This document shows, in pieces, positions 9,925-19,196 of a DNA stretch of 64,000 nucleotides. The position numbers and the translations under genes were made by a program. Each line of letters begins with the position of its first letter. The stretch's first letter is position 1. Source of the stretch: an uncultured Christensenella sp. (GTDB lineage Bacteria; Bacillota; Clostridia; Christensenellales; Borkfalkiaceae); the NCBI GenBank assembly GCA_910586065.1, contig CAJUGI010000001.1:124001-188000 (forward strand), read 5' to 3'. Under the pieces are notes generated by a model, which ran no database searches, was not told the origin of the DNA, and was given only the letters and a program-made list of their open reading frames with translations.

Positions 9925-11784
9925 ATGGGAAACGGTATGCTTGAAAAAGTAAATTCCCCGCGGGATATTAAAGGGTTTAACGTTAAAGACCTTGAAAATC
10001 TGGCGGCGGAAGTGAGGGACAAATTAATTGAAACCGTTTCGAAAAACGGCGGACATCTGGCTTCGAATCTGGGTACGGTTGAGTTGACGATTGCACTGCA
10101 TACGCTGTTTGATTCGCCGGAAGATAAAATAATTTTCGACGTGGGGCATCAGGCGTATACGCATAAGCTTTTGACCGGCAGATACGGAAAGTTTGACACT
10201 TTGAGAAAAAAAGGCGGGATTTCGGGCTTTTGCGACAGGTTTGAAAGCGAGCATGACGTTTTAAACGAAGGACATTGCGGCACTTCCGTTTCGGAAGCGC
10301 TGGGCATTGCCGTTTCGAATAAGCTGAAGGGAAACGGTAATTACGCAGTGGCCGTCGTCGGCGACGGCGCGCTTACGAACGGAATGATATACGAGGCGCT
10401 TAATAACTGCGCCGATAAAAAGTTGAATCTGGTTATAATTATCAACGATAACGAAATGTCGATTTCGCGCAACGTGGGGGGACTTCACAATTATCTGACG
10501 CGTATGCGCTCGGGGATAAGATACTTCCGTTTTAAGCACCGTACCGAAAAGTTTTTGCTGAAAATTCCGCTGATTGGCAGGTATCTTGCTTCCGGTTGCA
10601 GAAGGTTTAAAAACTTTATAAAGAGAATGTTTTTGAAAGAGAGCATTTTCGAGGACCTGGGGCTTAACTATCTGGGACCGGTGGACGGTCATAATATAAA
10701 GAAATTGCAGGCTGTTTTAAAAGTTGCGAAAATGCACGACGAGTGCTGTGTCGTACACGTCTGCACGAAGAAGGGTAAAGGTTACGAACTTGCCGAAAAA
10801 GAGCCGTGGCTGTATCATTCGGTTGGGAAATTCGAGCCTGCAACAGGGGTTTCGGTTTGTGAGAGGAAGAGTTTTTCTTCGGTTGCCGGCGAGCTTTTGT
10901 GCGCCGCCGCGGCAAGCGACGACAAGGTTTGCGCTATTACCGCAGCGATGGGCGAAGGGTGCGGACTTGCGGAATTCGCCAAAAAATTTCCTGACAGATA
11001 TTTCGACGTGGGGATTGCTGAAGAGCATGCGATTACGTTTGCCGCAGGGCTTGCGGTGAACGGAATGAAACCTGTAGCCGCTATATATTCGACGTTTGCG
11101 CAACGCTCTTACGACCAGCTTTTGCATGATATATCTTTGCAGAAATTGCCGCTTGTGCTGCTTTTGGACAGAAGCGGACTGGTGCCGGACGACGGAATAA
11201 CCCATCAGGGAATATTTGACTGCGCCGTGTTTTCTTCCGTTCCGAACACTGAAATTTATTCGCCGGAAACTTACGGCGAACTTGAAAATTGTTTAAGCCG
11301 TGCGCTTGCGGGCGGCGGGATTTCGGTGGTGCGTTACCCCAAAGGCGGGGAGGCGGCGGAGCTAAGCGGTATATCGGGCGACGGTGGCGTGTGTTGCACC
11401 GAAGGCGCTGATGAGTCCGAAGTTGTGATTGTAACTTACGGCAGAATGTCCTCGGTTGCCGAAAAAGCCGCTGAAATTGTGAATGGGAAGCGCGGCGGAA
11501 AAGCCGTGGGGGTTGTTAAACTTGTTAAGATATTCCCTTTGGACTTTGAAGAAATTGCGGCGCATACTGCCAATGCAAAGCTTTTATATTTGCTGGAAGA
11601 GGGCTATAAGGAAGGCGGCATAAGCGAGAAAATCGCGGCATATATGGGGGGCAATTTTAAAAAGAAGTGTAAAATACACGCGGTTGAAAGGTTTATGGGA
11701 CACGGAACGACCGAAGAGCTTTTCGAGGCTTGCGGATTCACTGCGGAAATAATTGCCGGAAATATTTTAAAGGAAACGGATTGA
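9925..11784 (+). CDS. dxs: 1-deoxy-D-xylulose-5-phosphate synthase
   Basis: Thiamine-diphosphate enzyme that condenses pyruvate and glyceraldehyde 3-phosphate, the first step of the MEP isoprenoid pathway; cytoplasmic. At 619 residues it has the usual length. Visible signatures are GHLASNLG near residue 47, DVGHQAYTHK, the ThDP-binding GDGALTNGM with the downstream INDNEMSIS, YLGPVDGH, and FDVGIAEEHA with the catalytic glutamate. The usual GHSSTS motif reads GHCGTS here, a mild divergence. Neither ATG 9925 nor ATG 9937 has a strong ribosome binding site, so the first four residues are uncertain. It is monocistronic between its own promoter and terminator. Confidence 0.95.
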   Translation: MGNGMLEKVNSPRDIKGFNVKDLENLAAEVRDKLIETVSKNGGHLASNLGTVELTIALHTLFDSPEDKIIFDVGHQAYTHKLLTGRYGKFDTLRKKGGISGFCDRFESEHDVLNEGHCGTSVSEALGIAVSNKLKGNGNYAVAVVGDGALTNGMIYEALNNCADKKLNLVIIINDNEMSISRNVGGLHNYLTRMRSGIRYFRFKHRTEKFLLKIPLIGRYLASGCRRFKNFIKRMFLKESIFEDLGLNYLGPVDGHNIKKLQAVLKVAKMHDECCVVHVCTKKGKGYELAEKEPWLYHSVGKFEPATGVSVCERKSFSSVAGELLCAAAASDDKVCAITAAMGEGCGLAEFAKKFPDRYFDVGIAEEHAITFAAGLAVNGMKPVAAIYSTFAQRSYDQLLHDISLQKLPLVLLLDRSGLVPDDGITHQGIFDCAVFSSVPNTEIYSPETYGELENCLSRALAGGGISVVRYPKGGEAAELSGISGDGGVCCTEGADESEVVIVTYGRMSSVAEKAAEIVNGKRGGKAVGVVKLVKIFPLDFEEIAAHTANAKLLYLLEEGYKEGGISEKIAAYMGGNFKKKCKIHAVERFMGHGTTEELFEACGFTAEIIAGNILKETD

Positions 11785-11800
11785 TTTTAATAAAAAATGC

Positions 11801-11832
11801 GGCGGGCGAACTTGTTGGTTCGCCCGCCTTTT
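11801..11832 (+). terminator. Terminator of dxs
   Basis: Perfect 11-bp stem, 11801-11811 with 11818-11828, loop TTGTTG, then TTTTC. Confidence 0.9.
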
Positions 11833-11882
11833 CGGTGTCTTAAAAAACGTTGAAACGTTAAACAATGCGGTATATATTGGGG

Positions 11883-12365
11883 TTAATTGCGGACACCGAG
11901 GATATGTACGCCGCGTGCGACGGCGAAATTGTAGGAGTTTAACGGTTTGTTGAACGCGTCGTACGAATGGGCGGCAACAAGAATTTGTCCGCGTGAAAAA
12001 CCGACTACTACGGGCGAGTGGTAGAAGTCGCCGTTGGCGCGTCCGAGCTGGACAATGTCGCCGATTTGCAGATTTTTGAGGTCGGTTTCTTCGGCGAACG
12101 GTCCGGCGCCGTCGTTGTTTATAAGAAAATTATACAGATATTCCACGCCCGTCCAGCTTGCTGTTCTGTCGTTTGCATTATTATAAAACCAGCCATATAT
12201 AGGGGTGTAGTTCATAATTTTTGCTCCTGCGTAGATGCATTGGGAGGCGAAGTTGGTGCAGTCGCCGCCGAGTTTTGAGAAGTCGTAAAATTGCGGATTT
12301 CGTTTAAACGCCCATTTTTTTGCGTACGCGAGCGCCGCTTCGCGGTTATAATTTAAAATTTCCAT
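11883..12365 (-). CDS. Amidase-domain (Amidase_6-like) protein
   Basis: A 160-residue stand-alone domain of the Amidase_6 type, a papain-like fold often found in cell-wall-acting or secreted proteins of Bacillota. Motifs are YNREAALAYAKKWA at the N-terminus, GGDCTNFASQ with the likely catalytic cysteine (about residue 35), and FYHSPVVVG with the likely catalytic histidine. No signal peptide is seen, so as encoded it would stay in the cytoplasm or leave by another route. It lies between dxs and the divergent ten-gene operon. Substrate unknown. Confidence 0.8.
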   Translation of the reverse strand: MEILNYNREAALAYAKKWAFKRNPQFYDFSKLGGDCTNFASQCIYAGAKIMNYTPIYGWFYNNANDRTASWTGVEYLYNFLINNDGAGPFAEETDLKNLQIGDIVQLGRANGDFYHSPVVVGFSRGQILVAAHSYDAFNKPLNSYNFAVARGVHILGVRN

Positions 12366-12551
12366 ACTGACATTTTATGATTTTAGTGCGGTTTTTGCGC
12401 AAACGGTTTGTTTGCCGGTTCGTCGGAGGCGGTTTAATTTTGCTTAATTGCGCCGGTCGGCGGGGCGTAAAACGTACGGAGCGGTTGGTGGCTGCCGGAT
12501 TTTCGGAGAAGAAAAATAATTATAAATATGTCGAAACACGGCGGCGTGTAA

Positions 12552-12580
12552 TTGACTTGCGCGCGCGTTTATATTATAAT
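12552..12580 (+). promoter_or_regulatory. Sigma-A promoter of the ten-gene accessory operon
   Basis: TTGACT (12552-12557), 17-base spacer, TATAAT (12575-12580). The spacer contains an alternating GC tract (12559-12567). The predicted transcript starts near 12587, leaving a short leader. No comparable promoter or terminator was noticed before 34001, so all ten genes may be one transcript of about 21 kb. Confidence 0.8.
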
Positions 12581-12615
12581 AATGTAGAAGTATAATTTTT
12601 TTACGGTAAGTGAGT

Positions 12616-14601
12616 ATGACGGTTAATTTTTGCATCGGTTTGGATTTGGGTAGCGATACCATGAAAATCGCTTATGCTTATACTGCGGACGGCGCGGAGC
12701 GTTCGGGTAAAATTTCGTGCGGGGATACTTCGCTTACCGCTATTCCTGCCGTGGCGTATTTCGACGCCGAAAACGACAAGTGGTATTTCGGGGAGCAGGT
12801 TGACAAGGCGGCCGAAGAGTCGTTTATTACCGTTGTTAAAATAAAGAGACTTTTATCTTTGCTTTCCGGTGCCGGCGGCGCCGCCGTAAGCGCAAAAAAC
12901 AAGGATTATTACAGGACGGGAAACGAGTTTCCCAACTTTTATTTTCCCAGAAGGAAAACGGTTGTAAAAAATTTTGACGAGCTTGTTAAAAACGAAATGA
13001 CTTTTACCGCTGCGGGACATACACCGCAAAGCGTGTGCGAGGCGTACTTCGATTATTTGTGCGGCGTTGTGAAAAAGCGGATTGCGGAGCTTGTGAAACT
13101 GATTGGCGCGGACAGACACGGTATGCTGTATTCGGTTGTTTATCCGCCTCACTCCGGCGCCGAATTTACCGCCGAGATTGACAGACTGGTTGAAAGAGCG
13201 TTTGGGAAGGCGCCAGAAAGGTCGCTTTCGATGACTAAGGCGCTGAGTGTTTTTGCCATTCACTGCGGAAAGATTAAAAAGGGGGAGAGCGCACTCATAT
13301 TCAATATGGGCGAAGAGGAGATTTCGGTTGTAAAGGCGAATCTGCTTGCGAACGGGCTTTCGGTGGACGGCGTGGACGGACACAACGTTCCGCTTGCTCT
13401 CGGCGGAAACGATATAGACGACGCGGTTGCCGATTACCTTGAAGAGGGCTTGTTTTCGCGCGAGACGATGGGCTCGCCCTCGAGCGGGTTGCAGGGGCAC
13501 GTTGTGGAATACGGTTTGCAGGCAAAGCAGTATCTGTTTGTAAAGGACATAAAGACGGCAAAGATTTTGCTGGGTATGAGCGGGAACGGATTTTTTGCTT
13601 CGGGCGTGCCCGTATGCGTTTCGCGCGATTTGTATATCCAGAAAAAAATAACCAAAGAAGAATTTTTGAGGTGCGCGGGCATTTCCGCAAATTCCGGCAC
13701 GGCAAAGAAGATACTCGATTACATACTGACGGAAATAAGACGCCCTTTGAATTTTAACGTTAAAAAAGTGTTTTTGTCTGGCGGGCTTGTTGAAACTTAC
13801 GGACTTGTGGATTATTTGCGGAGAGAAATTAAAAAATCCGGCGTCGAGGTGTGTACGTTCGAGAACGACGAAATCGATTACGACGAGGTTGAAAACAACG
13901 GCTTTAACATAATGGGGCACGAGGACGCCGTGTACGCGCCGGCACTCGGCGTGGCGCTTGCCGCGCTGAAAGATTATAAAGTTAAAACGGTTATCGCGCT
14001 TTCGTACGGATTGAGACTGTTTACCAACGACGCTTACTGCAAGCCGTTTTATGCGATTCTCGTAGAGAGAGGCACGGAGCTGAAAAACAAAGAAAACACT
14101 TTTACCCGAAAGAACATAACTACGGGCGACAGGTGCGAGCAGTCGGACGAGATGCAGGTAATTGCGGCGCCTATCACGGAAAGAGAAATTCAGCAGAGGA
14201 AGTACAGGGAGAAGATTTCTTACTTTTTACTGACCGACGGCACGGTGAGAATGAGTATGCCTATCGATGACCGGGTTGCTATGGCGAGACTGAAAGAAGC
14301 GATAGGCGTGCGCGCGATTTCGGGCGGCGGATTTATTAGAAATTATTATAACGGGCGCAGGGTGTATCTGCCCTTGGGAATTTCGATAGCGATAGGCGTT
14401 TCGATAGACTCGGAGGGGCGGGCGAAAGCTTATGTGACGAACAACGACGGCGACAGGCTTGTGCAGGTTGAGTATATGCGACAGATTGGGAACGCAAAGG
14501 ACGACAGGTGGGCGCGTACGGGCAACACGGCTTACGTTAAAGCCAGCGCGGTTAAATTCGGTTTCAATCTGGACGGATTCGTTGTGGACGGTAACGACTG
14601 A
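12616..14601 (+). CDS. Divergent Hsp70/actin-fold ATPase
   Basis: Actin-fold ATPase of the Hsp70 type, first gene of the operon. The phosphate-1 motif IGLDLGSDT is at residues 7-15. The phosphate-2 motif reads FNMGEEE (229-235), where typical Hsp70s have an Asp followed by a GGGT-like loop. LALGGNDIDD resembles the GGxDFD motif. The adenosine motif FLSGG is at 386-390. The C-terminal third begins ALSYGLRLF and continues YAILVERGTEL, resembling the start of an Hsp70 substrate-binding beta domain, but no helical lid is recognisable. GTG 12610 is an alternative start; ATG 12616 follows AAGTGAG. At 661 residues it is close to DnaK length but is not the housekeeping DnaK. By context it may recognise or remodel a component of the neighbouring SNF2/AAA machinery. 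Function inferred only. Confidence 0.75.
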   Translation: MTVNFCIGLDLGSDTMKIAYAYTADGAERSGKISCGDTSLTAIPAVAYFDAENDKWYFGEQVDKAAEESFITVVKIKRLLSLLSGAGGAAVSAKNKDYYRTGNEFPNFYFPRRKTVVKNFDELVKNEMTFTAAGHTPQSVCEAYFDYLCGVVKKRIAELVKLIGADRHGMLYSVVYPPHSGAEFTAEIDRLVERAFGKAPERSLSMTKALSVFAIHCGKIKKGESALIFNMGEEEISVVKANLLANGLSVDGVDGHNVPLALGGNDIDDAVADYLEEGLFSRETMGSPSSGLQGHVVEYGLQAKQYLFVKDIKTAKILLGMSGNGFFASGVPVCVSRDLYIQKKITKEEFLRCAGISANSGTAKKILDYILTEIRRPLNFNVKKVFLSGGLVETYGLVDYLRREIKKSGVEVCTFENDEIDYDEVENNGFNIMGHEDAVYAPALGVALAALKDYKVKTVIALSYGLRLFTNDAYCKPFYAILVERGTELKNKENTFTRKNITTGDRCEQSDEMQVIAAPITEREIQQRKYREKISYFLLTDGTVRMSMPIDDRVAMARLKEAIGVRAISGGGFIRNYYNGRRVYLPLGISIAIGVSIDSEGRAKAYVTNNDGDRLVQVEYMRQIGNAKDDRWARTGNTAYVKASAVKFGFNLDGFVVDGND

Positions 14602-14618
14602 CGGGATAAGGAGAAAAT

Positions 14619-17501
14619 ATGGACGAGAAATTCGAGATAGAAATAGACGGGTCGGCGTTTGACGCGCAATCGCAGAGCAGTAATCTGCAAGGCAGGCGCC
14701 AGTATACGCGCGGAGTTGCCGAAATGCAGAATACGGTTGAGGCGCTTGACAGGTACGACGATTTCGGCGAACTGAAAATAGGCGCGGATAAATATGAAAA
14801 AGCGGCGAGAAGCGTTTACGGAATTCCAAAGTCGGTTGACCACGCGGGAGGAGACGTTATTTTCGAGCATCAGAAGAGCGCGGCGCTGCAGTTTTTGCGC
14901 GATTTGCGCGGATTCGGACTTCTTGCCGACGTTGTGGGAAGCGGTAAAACGTTCGAGGCGGGCGTGATACTTTCGGAGCTTGCCGTAAGAAACAAGGTTA
15001 AATCTCTTTTGGTTGTGGCGCCCAATCAGGTTTTCGATAACTGGGTGGAAGTGCTTGAAGAGAGGTTCGGGCTCGGTAAGGGCGTTTTGTATCAGGTTAG
15101 AAATAACGAAAACGAGGACGGAAAGACGAAGAATCCCACGTTTGCGCAGGTTCTGGGCGAAGTGGGTACGACGCGCGACGGAAGGTTTTTCCGCCCGAAC
15201 AGACCGATTATCGTGGACGTGGAAGTTTTTGCGGAGTGGAAAAATTCGGAAGGACTTTTAATCGACGTAATAGTCGTTGACGAGGCGCACCACCTTTGCG
15301 AGGAGAACGGCAGGTATCCTTACGCGATGAAACTTTTATCGGAGATGATGAAGGTCAAAAAAGAGGCTGAGGCTACTTACTGCCTACTTTTAACCGCGAC
15401 TCCGCATTCCGGCAATCTTGCCAATATGTTCAGGCTTTGGTATTTCATACGCTGCCGCGGCGGCAACCCCGAAGACTTCGTACAGGAAAAGGAAGAGAGC
15501 CGTTCGGCGGAATATAAGGCGGAAAACAAGTTCTATTACGAAAATATTTGCCACGGTTCGTCGAACATAACCGAATTTATCCGCAAGGTAACTCACGAGG
15601 AAGTTACCAACAAGCACTATAAAGAGCTTGCGGCTTATCTCGGCGTTGACGGAATGAAGGATTTTTCGTTGAAGTCGGAATACGAACAGTCGATGAAGAT
15701 TACCGAATTTCTGGAGGACAGAAAGAACCTCGAACTGCGTACGAAAGTTATGCACAGCGTGGCGGGGGCTTACCATAACGGTGTGTTGCGCTCGATTATG
15801 ATAAGGCAGGCAAATCATCTTTCGAAAGAGAAGAACGTTAAAAACGTATTCTTTTTTCCCGTTCCCTCCGCGGTTAAGTCTGTGGAAATAACGGGGCTGA
15901 ACGAAGAGCCGCTTACCGTTGATTTTTTAAAAACGGACGCGGATTTTATGCCGTACGTGAACGCAGACGGTGAAAAAAGCACGCTTTGCGAGTACATAAA
16001 GAGAAACAAGAGAAACGGAATGGAATTCAGTTACGCCTATTCCGAAATTTTTAACGCGATACTCGGCGTTCTTTCGAAAAAAGAGGGCGTTGATAAAATA
16101 TTCACTAAGAAGGGGTACGCAAAATATTATTCGGACCGCGTTTTGGGAATGACCGAAAACGTTGCGAAAAATACCGCGCTTGTACCGGTTAAACACAGCG
16201 CACAGAAGCTCGGGTATAAATACGAATACGCAAAAAAGATATTATCGGCACACAAGGGAAGGGTGCTGGTGTTCTTCGATTACGAGCTGGGCAAAAACGA
16301 AACGGTTTACGACGAATTTATCGAAGCGCTTTCCGCCGAGGAGAAATTCAAAAGCAGGATAATTGTCGGGAATTCTTCGGGCAAGAACAGGATTGTTGAG
16401 GAGTTCAACAAAAAAGACGACGCTATTCTTGTGGTTAAGGACGCGGGATTTACCGAGGGTGCGAATTTGCAGGCGTGCAACGTTATTATAAACTATCAGG
16501 TAACTCCCGACCCGCTTGCGATGGACCAGAGAATAGGGCGTATATTCCGTTTGGGACAGAAGAACGACGTTGAAATTTATTCGCTTGCCGATATGCACAG
16601 GCTTGAGGGCTTTGCGCTTGCATATTTTGCGAGCATAGGGCTGCTTTCGAGTAACAGCGGCGACGCTACTATTCTTGCGGGAAGCAACAGCGACAATATG
16701 GTGGCAATACGCTGCCGCGAGTGCAGAAAAGTTAAGCTTTTGCCCAGACAGGAGTATGAACTGGAGCTGGAAAAGTATAAAAAGACGGGCAGCCGCGGTT
16801 CGGTGCTCGTCTGCGACGACAAGCCGCAGTGCAGGCTTAACAGCCCCGACGGCAAGGGAACGCTTATGAGCGAGATAAGCGTTTACGACTTTAAATGCGA
16901 CAACTGCGGAATTGTTTTGAGCCGCTCGGTAAGCGACGAAGGGTATTTGTGCGTTTCGCGCAATGACGGCGGCGAAAAAGGAAAGATGTGCAACAGCGGC
17001 GAGTATGGCGACAGGGCCATTTATTGCCGTAAGATTTGCTCGCTTTCGAACTGCGGCTGGTTTAAAAACAACAAGACGCTTGCAAACGGGTGTACGGCGC
17101 TGAAGGCTTATAGAGAGAATAAAAATATTTCGGACGCGGAGCTTGGAATGTTCTGCGCGACGTGCCGCATTAAGGAGTGCCACGACGAATGCAAGATTAA
17201 AGACGTGGGTCCCGACGAAATAAGCGCGTGCTCGACGTGCAGATATTCGGAGTGCTCGCCCAAACCTTACGTTCTGGATTTTGACGACAAGTGGTCGGCG
17301 GAATGCCCTGCGTGCAGGGCAAGAAAGAGACGCGGACTTTTAAAGCCGATTGTTGCCAGAACGTTTGCGACGTTTATAAGAGAGAGCTGGAAGTTTGCCC
17401 ACGACGGAGGCGAGAGCTTTTGCGAGAATCTGGGCAGAGAGGCGGACAACGTGCATTTTGTGCGCGATATACTTGGGGACGACGGAGAGACGAGGCGTTA
17501 A
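14619..17501 (+). CDS. SNF2-family (SF2) DNA-dependent ATPase with cysteine-rich tail
   Basis: ATP-driven DNA translocase or remodeler. It starts after AAGGAG, 17 bases behind the Hsp70-like gene. Motif I is DVVGSGKT (residues 104-111), motif II DEAH (221-224), motif III LLLTATPHSGN, and motif VI QRIGRIFRLGQ begins at 637; these match the SNF2/RapA/HepA branch. After about residue 680 comes a ~270-residue tail with 22 cysteines in CxxC and related pairs (CRECRK, CDNCG, CATCRIKEC, CSTCRYSEC, CPACRARK), presumably binding several zinc ions and possibly nucleic acid or protein. No nuclease motif is visible. At 960 residues the length is normal for a SNF2 protein with an appendage. It is probably the DNA-acting motor of the operon. 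Confidence 0.85.
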   Translation: MDEKFEIEIDGSAFDAQSQSSNLQGRRQYTRGVAEMQNTVEALDRYDDFGELKIGADKYEKAARSVYGIPKSVDHAGGDVIFEHQKSAALQFLRDLRGFGLLADVVGSGKTFEAGVILSELAVRNKVKSLLVVAPNQVFDNWVEVLEERFGLGKGVLYQVRNNENEDGKTKNPTFAQVLGEVGTTRDGRFFRPNRPIIVDVEVFAEWKNSEGLLIDVIVVDEAHHLCEENGRYPYAMKLLSEMMKVKKEAEATYCLLLTATPHSGNLANMFRLWYFIRCRGGNPEDFVQEKEESRSAEYKAENKFYYENICHGSSNITEFIRKVTHEEVTNKHYKELAAYLGVDGMKDFSLKSEYEQSMKITEFLEDRKNLELRTKVMHSVAGAYHNGVLRSIMIRQANHLSKEKNVKNVFFFPVPSAVKSVEITGLNEEPLTVDFLKTDADFMPYVNADGEKSTLCEYIKRNKRNGMEFSYAYSEIFNAILGVLSKKEGVDKIFTKKGYAKYYSDRVLGMTENVAKNTALVPVKHSAQKLGYKYEYAKKILSAHKGRVLVFFDYELGKNETVYDEFIEALSAEEKFKSRIIVGNSSGKNRIVEEFNKKDDAILVVKDAGFTEGANLQACNVIINYQVTPDPLAMDQRIGRIFRLGQKNDVEIYSLADMHRLEGFALAYFASIGLLSSNSGDATILAGSNSDNMVAIRCRECRKVKLLPRQEYELELEKYKKTGSRGSVLVCDDKPQCRLNSPDGKGTLMSEISVYDFKCDNCGIVLSRSVSDEGYLCVSRNDGGEKGKMCNSGEYGDRAIYCRKICSLSNCGWFKNNKTLANGCTALKAYRENKNISDAELGMFCATCRIKECHDECKIKDVGPDEISACSTCRYSECSPKPYVLDFDDKWSAECPACRARKRRGLLKPIVARTFATFIRESWKFAHDGGESFCENLGREADNVHFVRDILGDDGETRR

Positions 17502-17504
17502 ATT

Positions 17505-19196
17505 ATGGCGAATATTGTTATCGGAAACGAATTTAAAACCGAGTTCGAAAGTATTCAGAGACTCTATAAAGAGGGGTATCTTTCGGGCGGGGTTCAGATT
17601 AAGCGCGTAACGCGCGACACAATCGAAACCGCGGCGAACACGTTTATTTTCAATCCCTGCGAGCGCGGTGTAAACGGTTCGGACGGCAGCGGCGAAATTA
17701 AAGCTTCGTTTAAAAAAGACGGAGCCACCTGGTTTGCGCCGTTGAGGGGAATTGCGGCGGACAGCAGCAATGCGGACTGGGAACAGCTCATTATGGACGT
17801 TGCGGCGGACTATCATAAGCATTATTCGCTTATCGAGTTCAGACAAGTGAACGACTCGGTTTCGCGCGAGGCTGAAGACAGGCTTATAAACCGTTTTAAG
17901 ACTGAATTTATCGAGCGTGTGTTTACGGGAGGAAAAGCGTTTTCGGCGCCGGTGCGCTATGGTGCGGAAAGGGAAGATATTTACGGGATTTCGGTGAGAA
18001 TGGAAATTTCGAGCGGTACCGGCGAGAGTAAACCTGTTTTGGGTAAACTGTATTTTTCGGAGAGCGCAAGGGAACTTGTTCCTTTGCCGTTTAAGGAAGC
18101 TGAAAAAATAGATTCGTTTTTGTCTGCTTCGGTGCCGGACGACGAGGGCGCAAAGCCTGCGGGATGGTCGGATTTGGTTGACAACAGGCTTGTGGGGAAA
18201 GTTTTCGACGGGCTGGCGAAAGTTATCGATAGCGGACGTTACGCAAAATACGTTTGTTTCGGCGGCGGGGATACGGAAGTTATCCGCTATATGCTTGACA
18301 GCCTTGCGAACACCGGCGAGCACGGTGAAATCAAAAAACTGCAGTGCTCGCGCATAAAGGTGCTGGGAATATCGCACGTGCAGTGGGAGAAATCGGCTTA
18401 CGTAATTTCTTCGCAGGGGAGAGAAATTTTAAAGGCGGTGGTAGGGCTTAACGGTACGGTCAGCCTTATATGTTTAAATTGCCTTGAGAGAGGGAAAACC
18501 GAGTATCTTGTTAACGGTAATGAAATTATTTACCCCGAGGACGTTAAAACGGCGGGGCTTAAACGGTATCTTAATCCTGCGGAGCCGGATTTCGGCGTGA
18601 GCGACGAGGACGTGAACAAAATTATCGTGAACAGCGAAATAAAAAATCATCTGTTCACCGTAAGATGCGCCGAGAATATGAGAAACCCCAACTGTGCGCG
18701 TATGGTTTGCGCTTCGCGCGTGGTGGAAGTTAAAGAAGGCGACAAAACCGTAAGAAAGTGCAAGGGATGCAGTTATCCCGAAATAGTGTATTCGGATATA
18801 TTTGCGGGGGGCGACGCCAGATATACGCCGCACCTGAACTTTGCTACCGACAGGATGACGCTTGTTAAGGAAAAGACCGAAACCTGCCTTTGTTGCGGCA
18901 GACCGTTTACGCAGAGCAAAATTTCGAAAGAGGGGCTTTGTTCGTTTTGCGGCGGCGCGCATGATTATACAAAGGCCGGCGGAGAGCTTTACCGCGAATA
19001 TAGCGGAATGCTGGGATTGGGCGTAAGGCTCAGCCATCTGTTTACAAAAAAATATTGCCGCGAGGACGGCGGCGTTTTGTTGTTTGTTCTGGGCAACGAC
19101 AAGTACGTTTTCGATAAACTTAACGCGCAGGAATTCGGATTTGTTTCCAAACCCGTGAAGTTTAAGAGATACGGCGGAGGCAGACGCAATGTTTAA
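17505..19196 (+). CDS. Unknown zinc-ribbon protein of the accessory operon
   Basis: I do not recognise a family. It is 563 residues with no signal peptide or membrane helix. The first ~320 residues look like a mixed alpha/beta globular region. The C-terminal half carries cysteine pairs: C323/C326 (LICLNC), a cluster with C419/C422 (CKGC), and C461-C464 followed by GLCSFCGG near 478-481, the last typical of a zinc ribbon. It starts 3 bases after the SNF2 stop and overlaps the next gene by 8 bases, so it is probably translationally coupled. Together with the Cys-rich SNF2 tail it suggests a nucleic-acid-binding or scaffolding role, by inference. Confidence 0.6.
   Translation: MANIVIGNEFKTEFESIQRLYKEGYLSGGVQIKRVTRDTIETAANTFIFNPCERGVNGSDGSGEIKASFKKDGATWFAPLRGIAADSSNADWEQLIMDVAADYHKHYSLIEFRQVNDSVSREAEDRLINRFKTEFIERVFTGGKAFSAPVRYGAEREDIYGISVRMEISSGTGESKPVLGKLYFSESARELVPLPFKEAEKIDSFLSASVPDDEGAKPAGWSDLVDNRLVGKVFDGLAKVIDSGRYAKYVCFGGGDTEVIRYMLDSLANTGEHGEIKKLQCSRIKVLGISHVQWEKSAYVISSQGREILKAVVGLNGTVSLICLNCLERGKTEYLVNGNEIIYPEDVKTAGLKRYLNPAEPDFGVSDEDVNKIIVNSEIKNHLFTVRCAENMRNPNCARMVCASRVVEVKEGDKTVRKCKGCSYPEIVYSDIFAGGDARYTPHLNFATDRMTLVKEKTETCLCCGRPFTQSKISKEGLCSFCGGAHDYTKAGGELYREYSGMLGLGVRLSHLFTKKYCREDGGVLLFVLGNDKYVFDKLNAQEFGFVSKPVKFKRYGGGRRNV

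Noticed and set aside
12853-13920. 355-codon minus-strand ORF opposite the Hsp70-like gene
   Set aside because: Lies fully inside the plus-strand Hsp70-like gene, low-complexity Arg/His-rich product, no ribosome binding site; a shadow of high-GC third positions. The same holds for the long minus-strand ORFs at 16242-17183 and 17340-18377.
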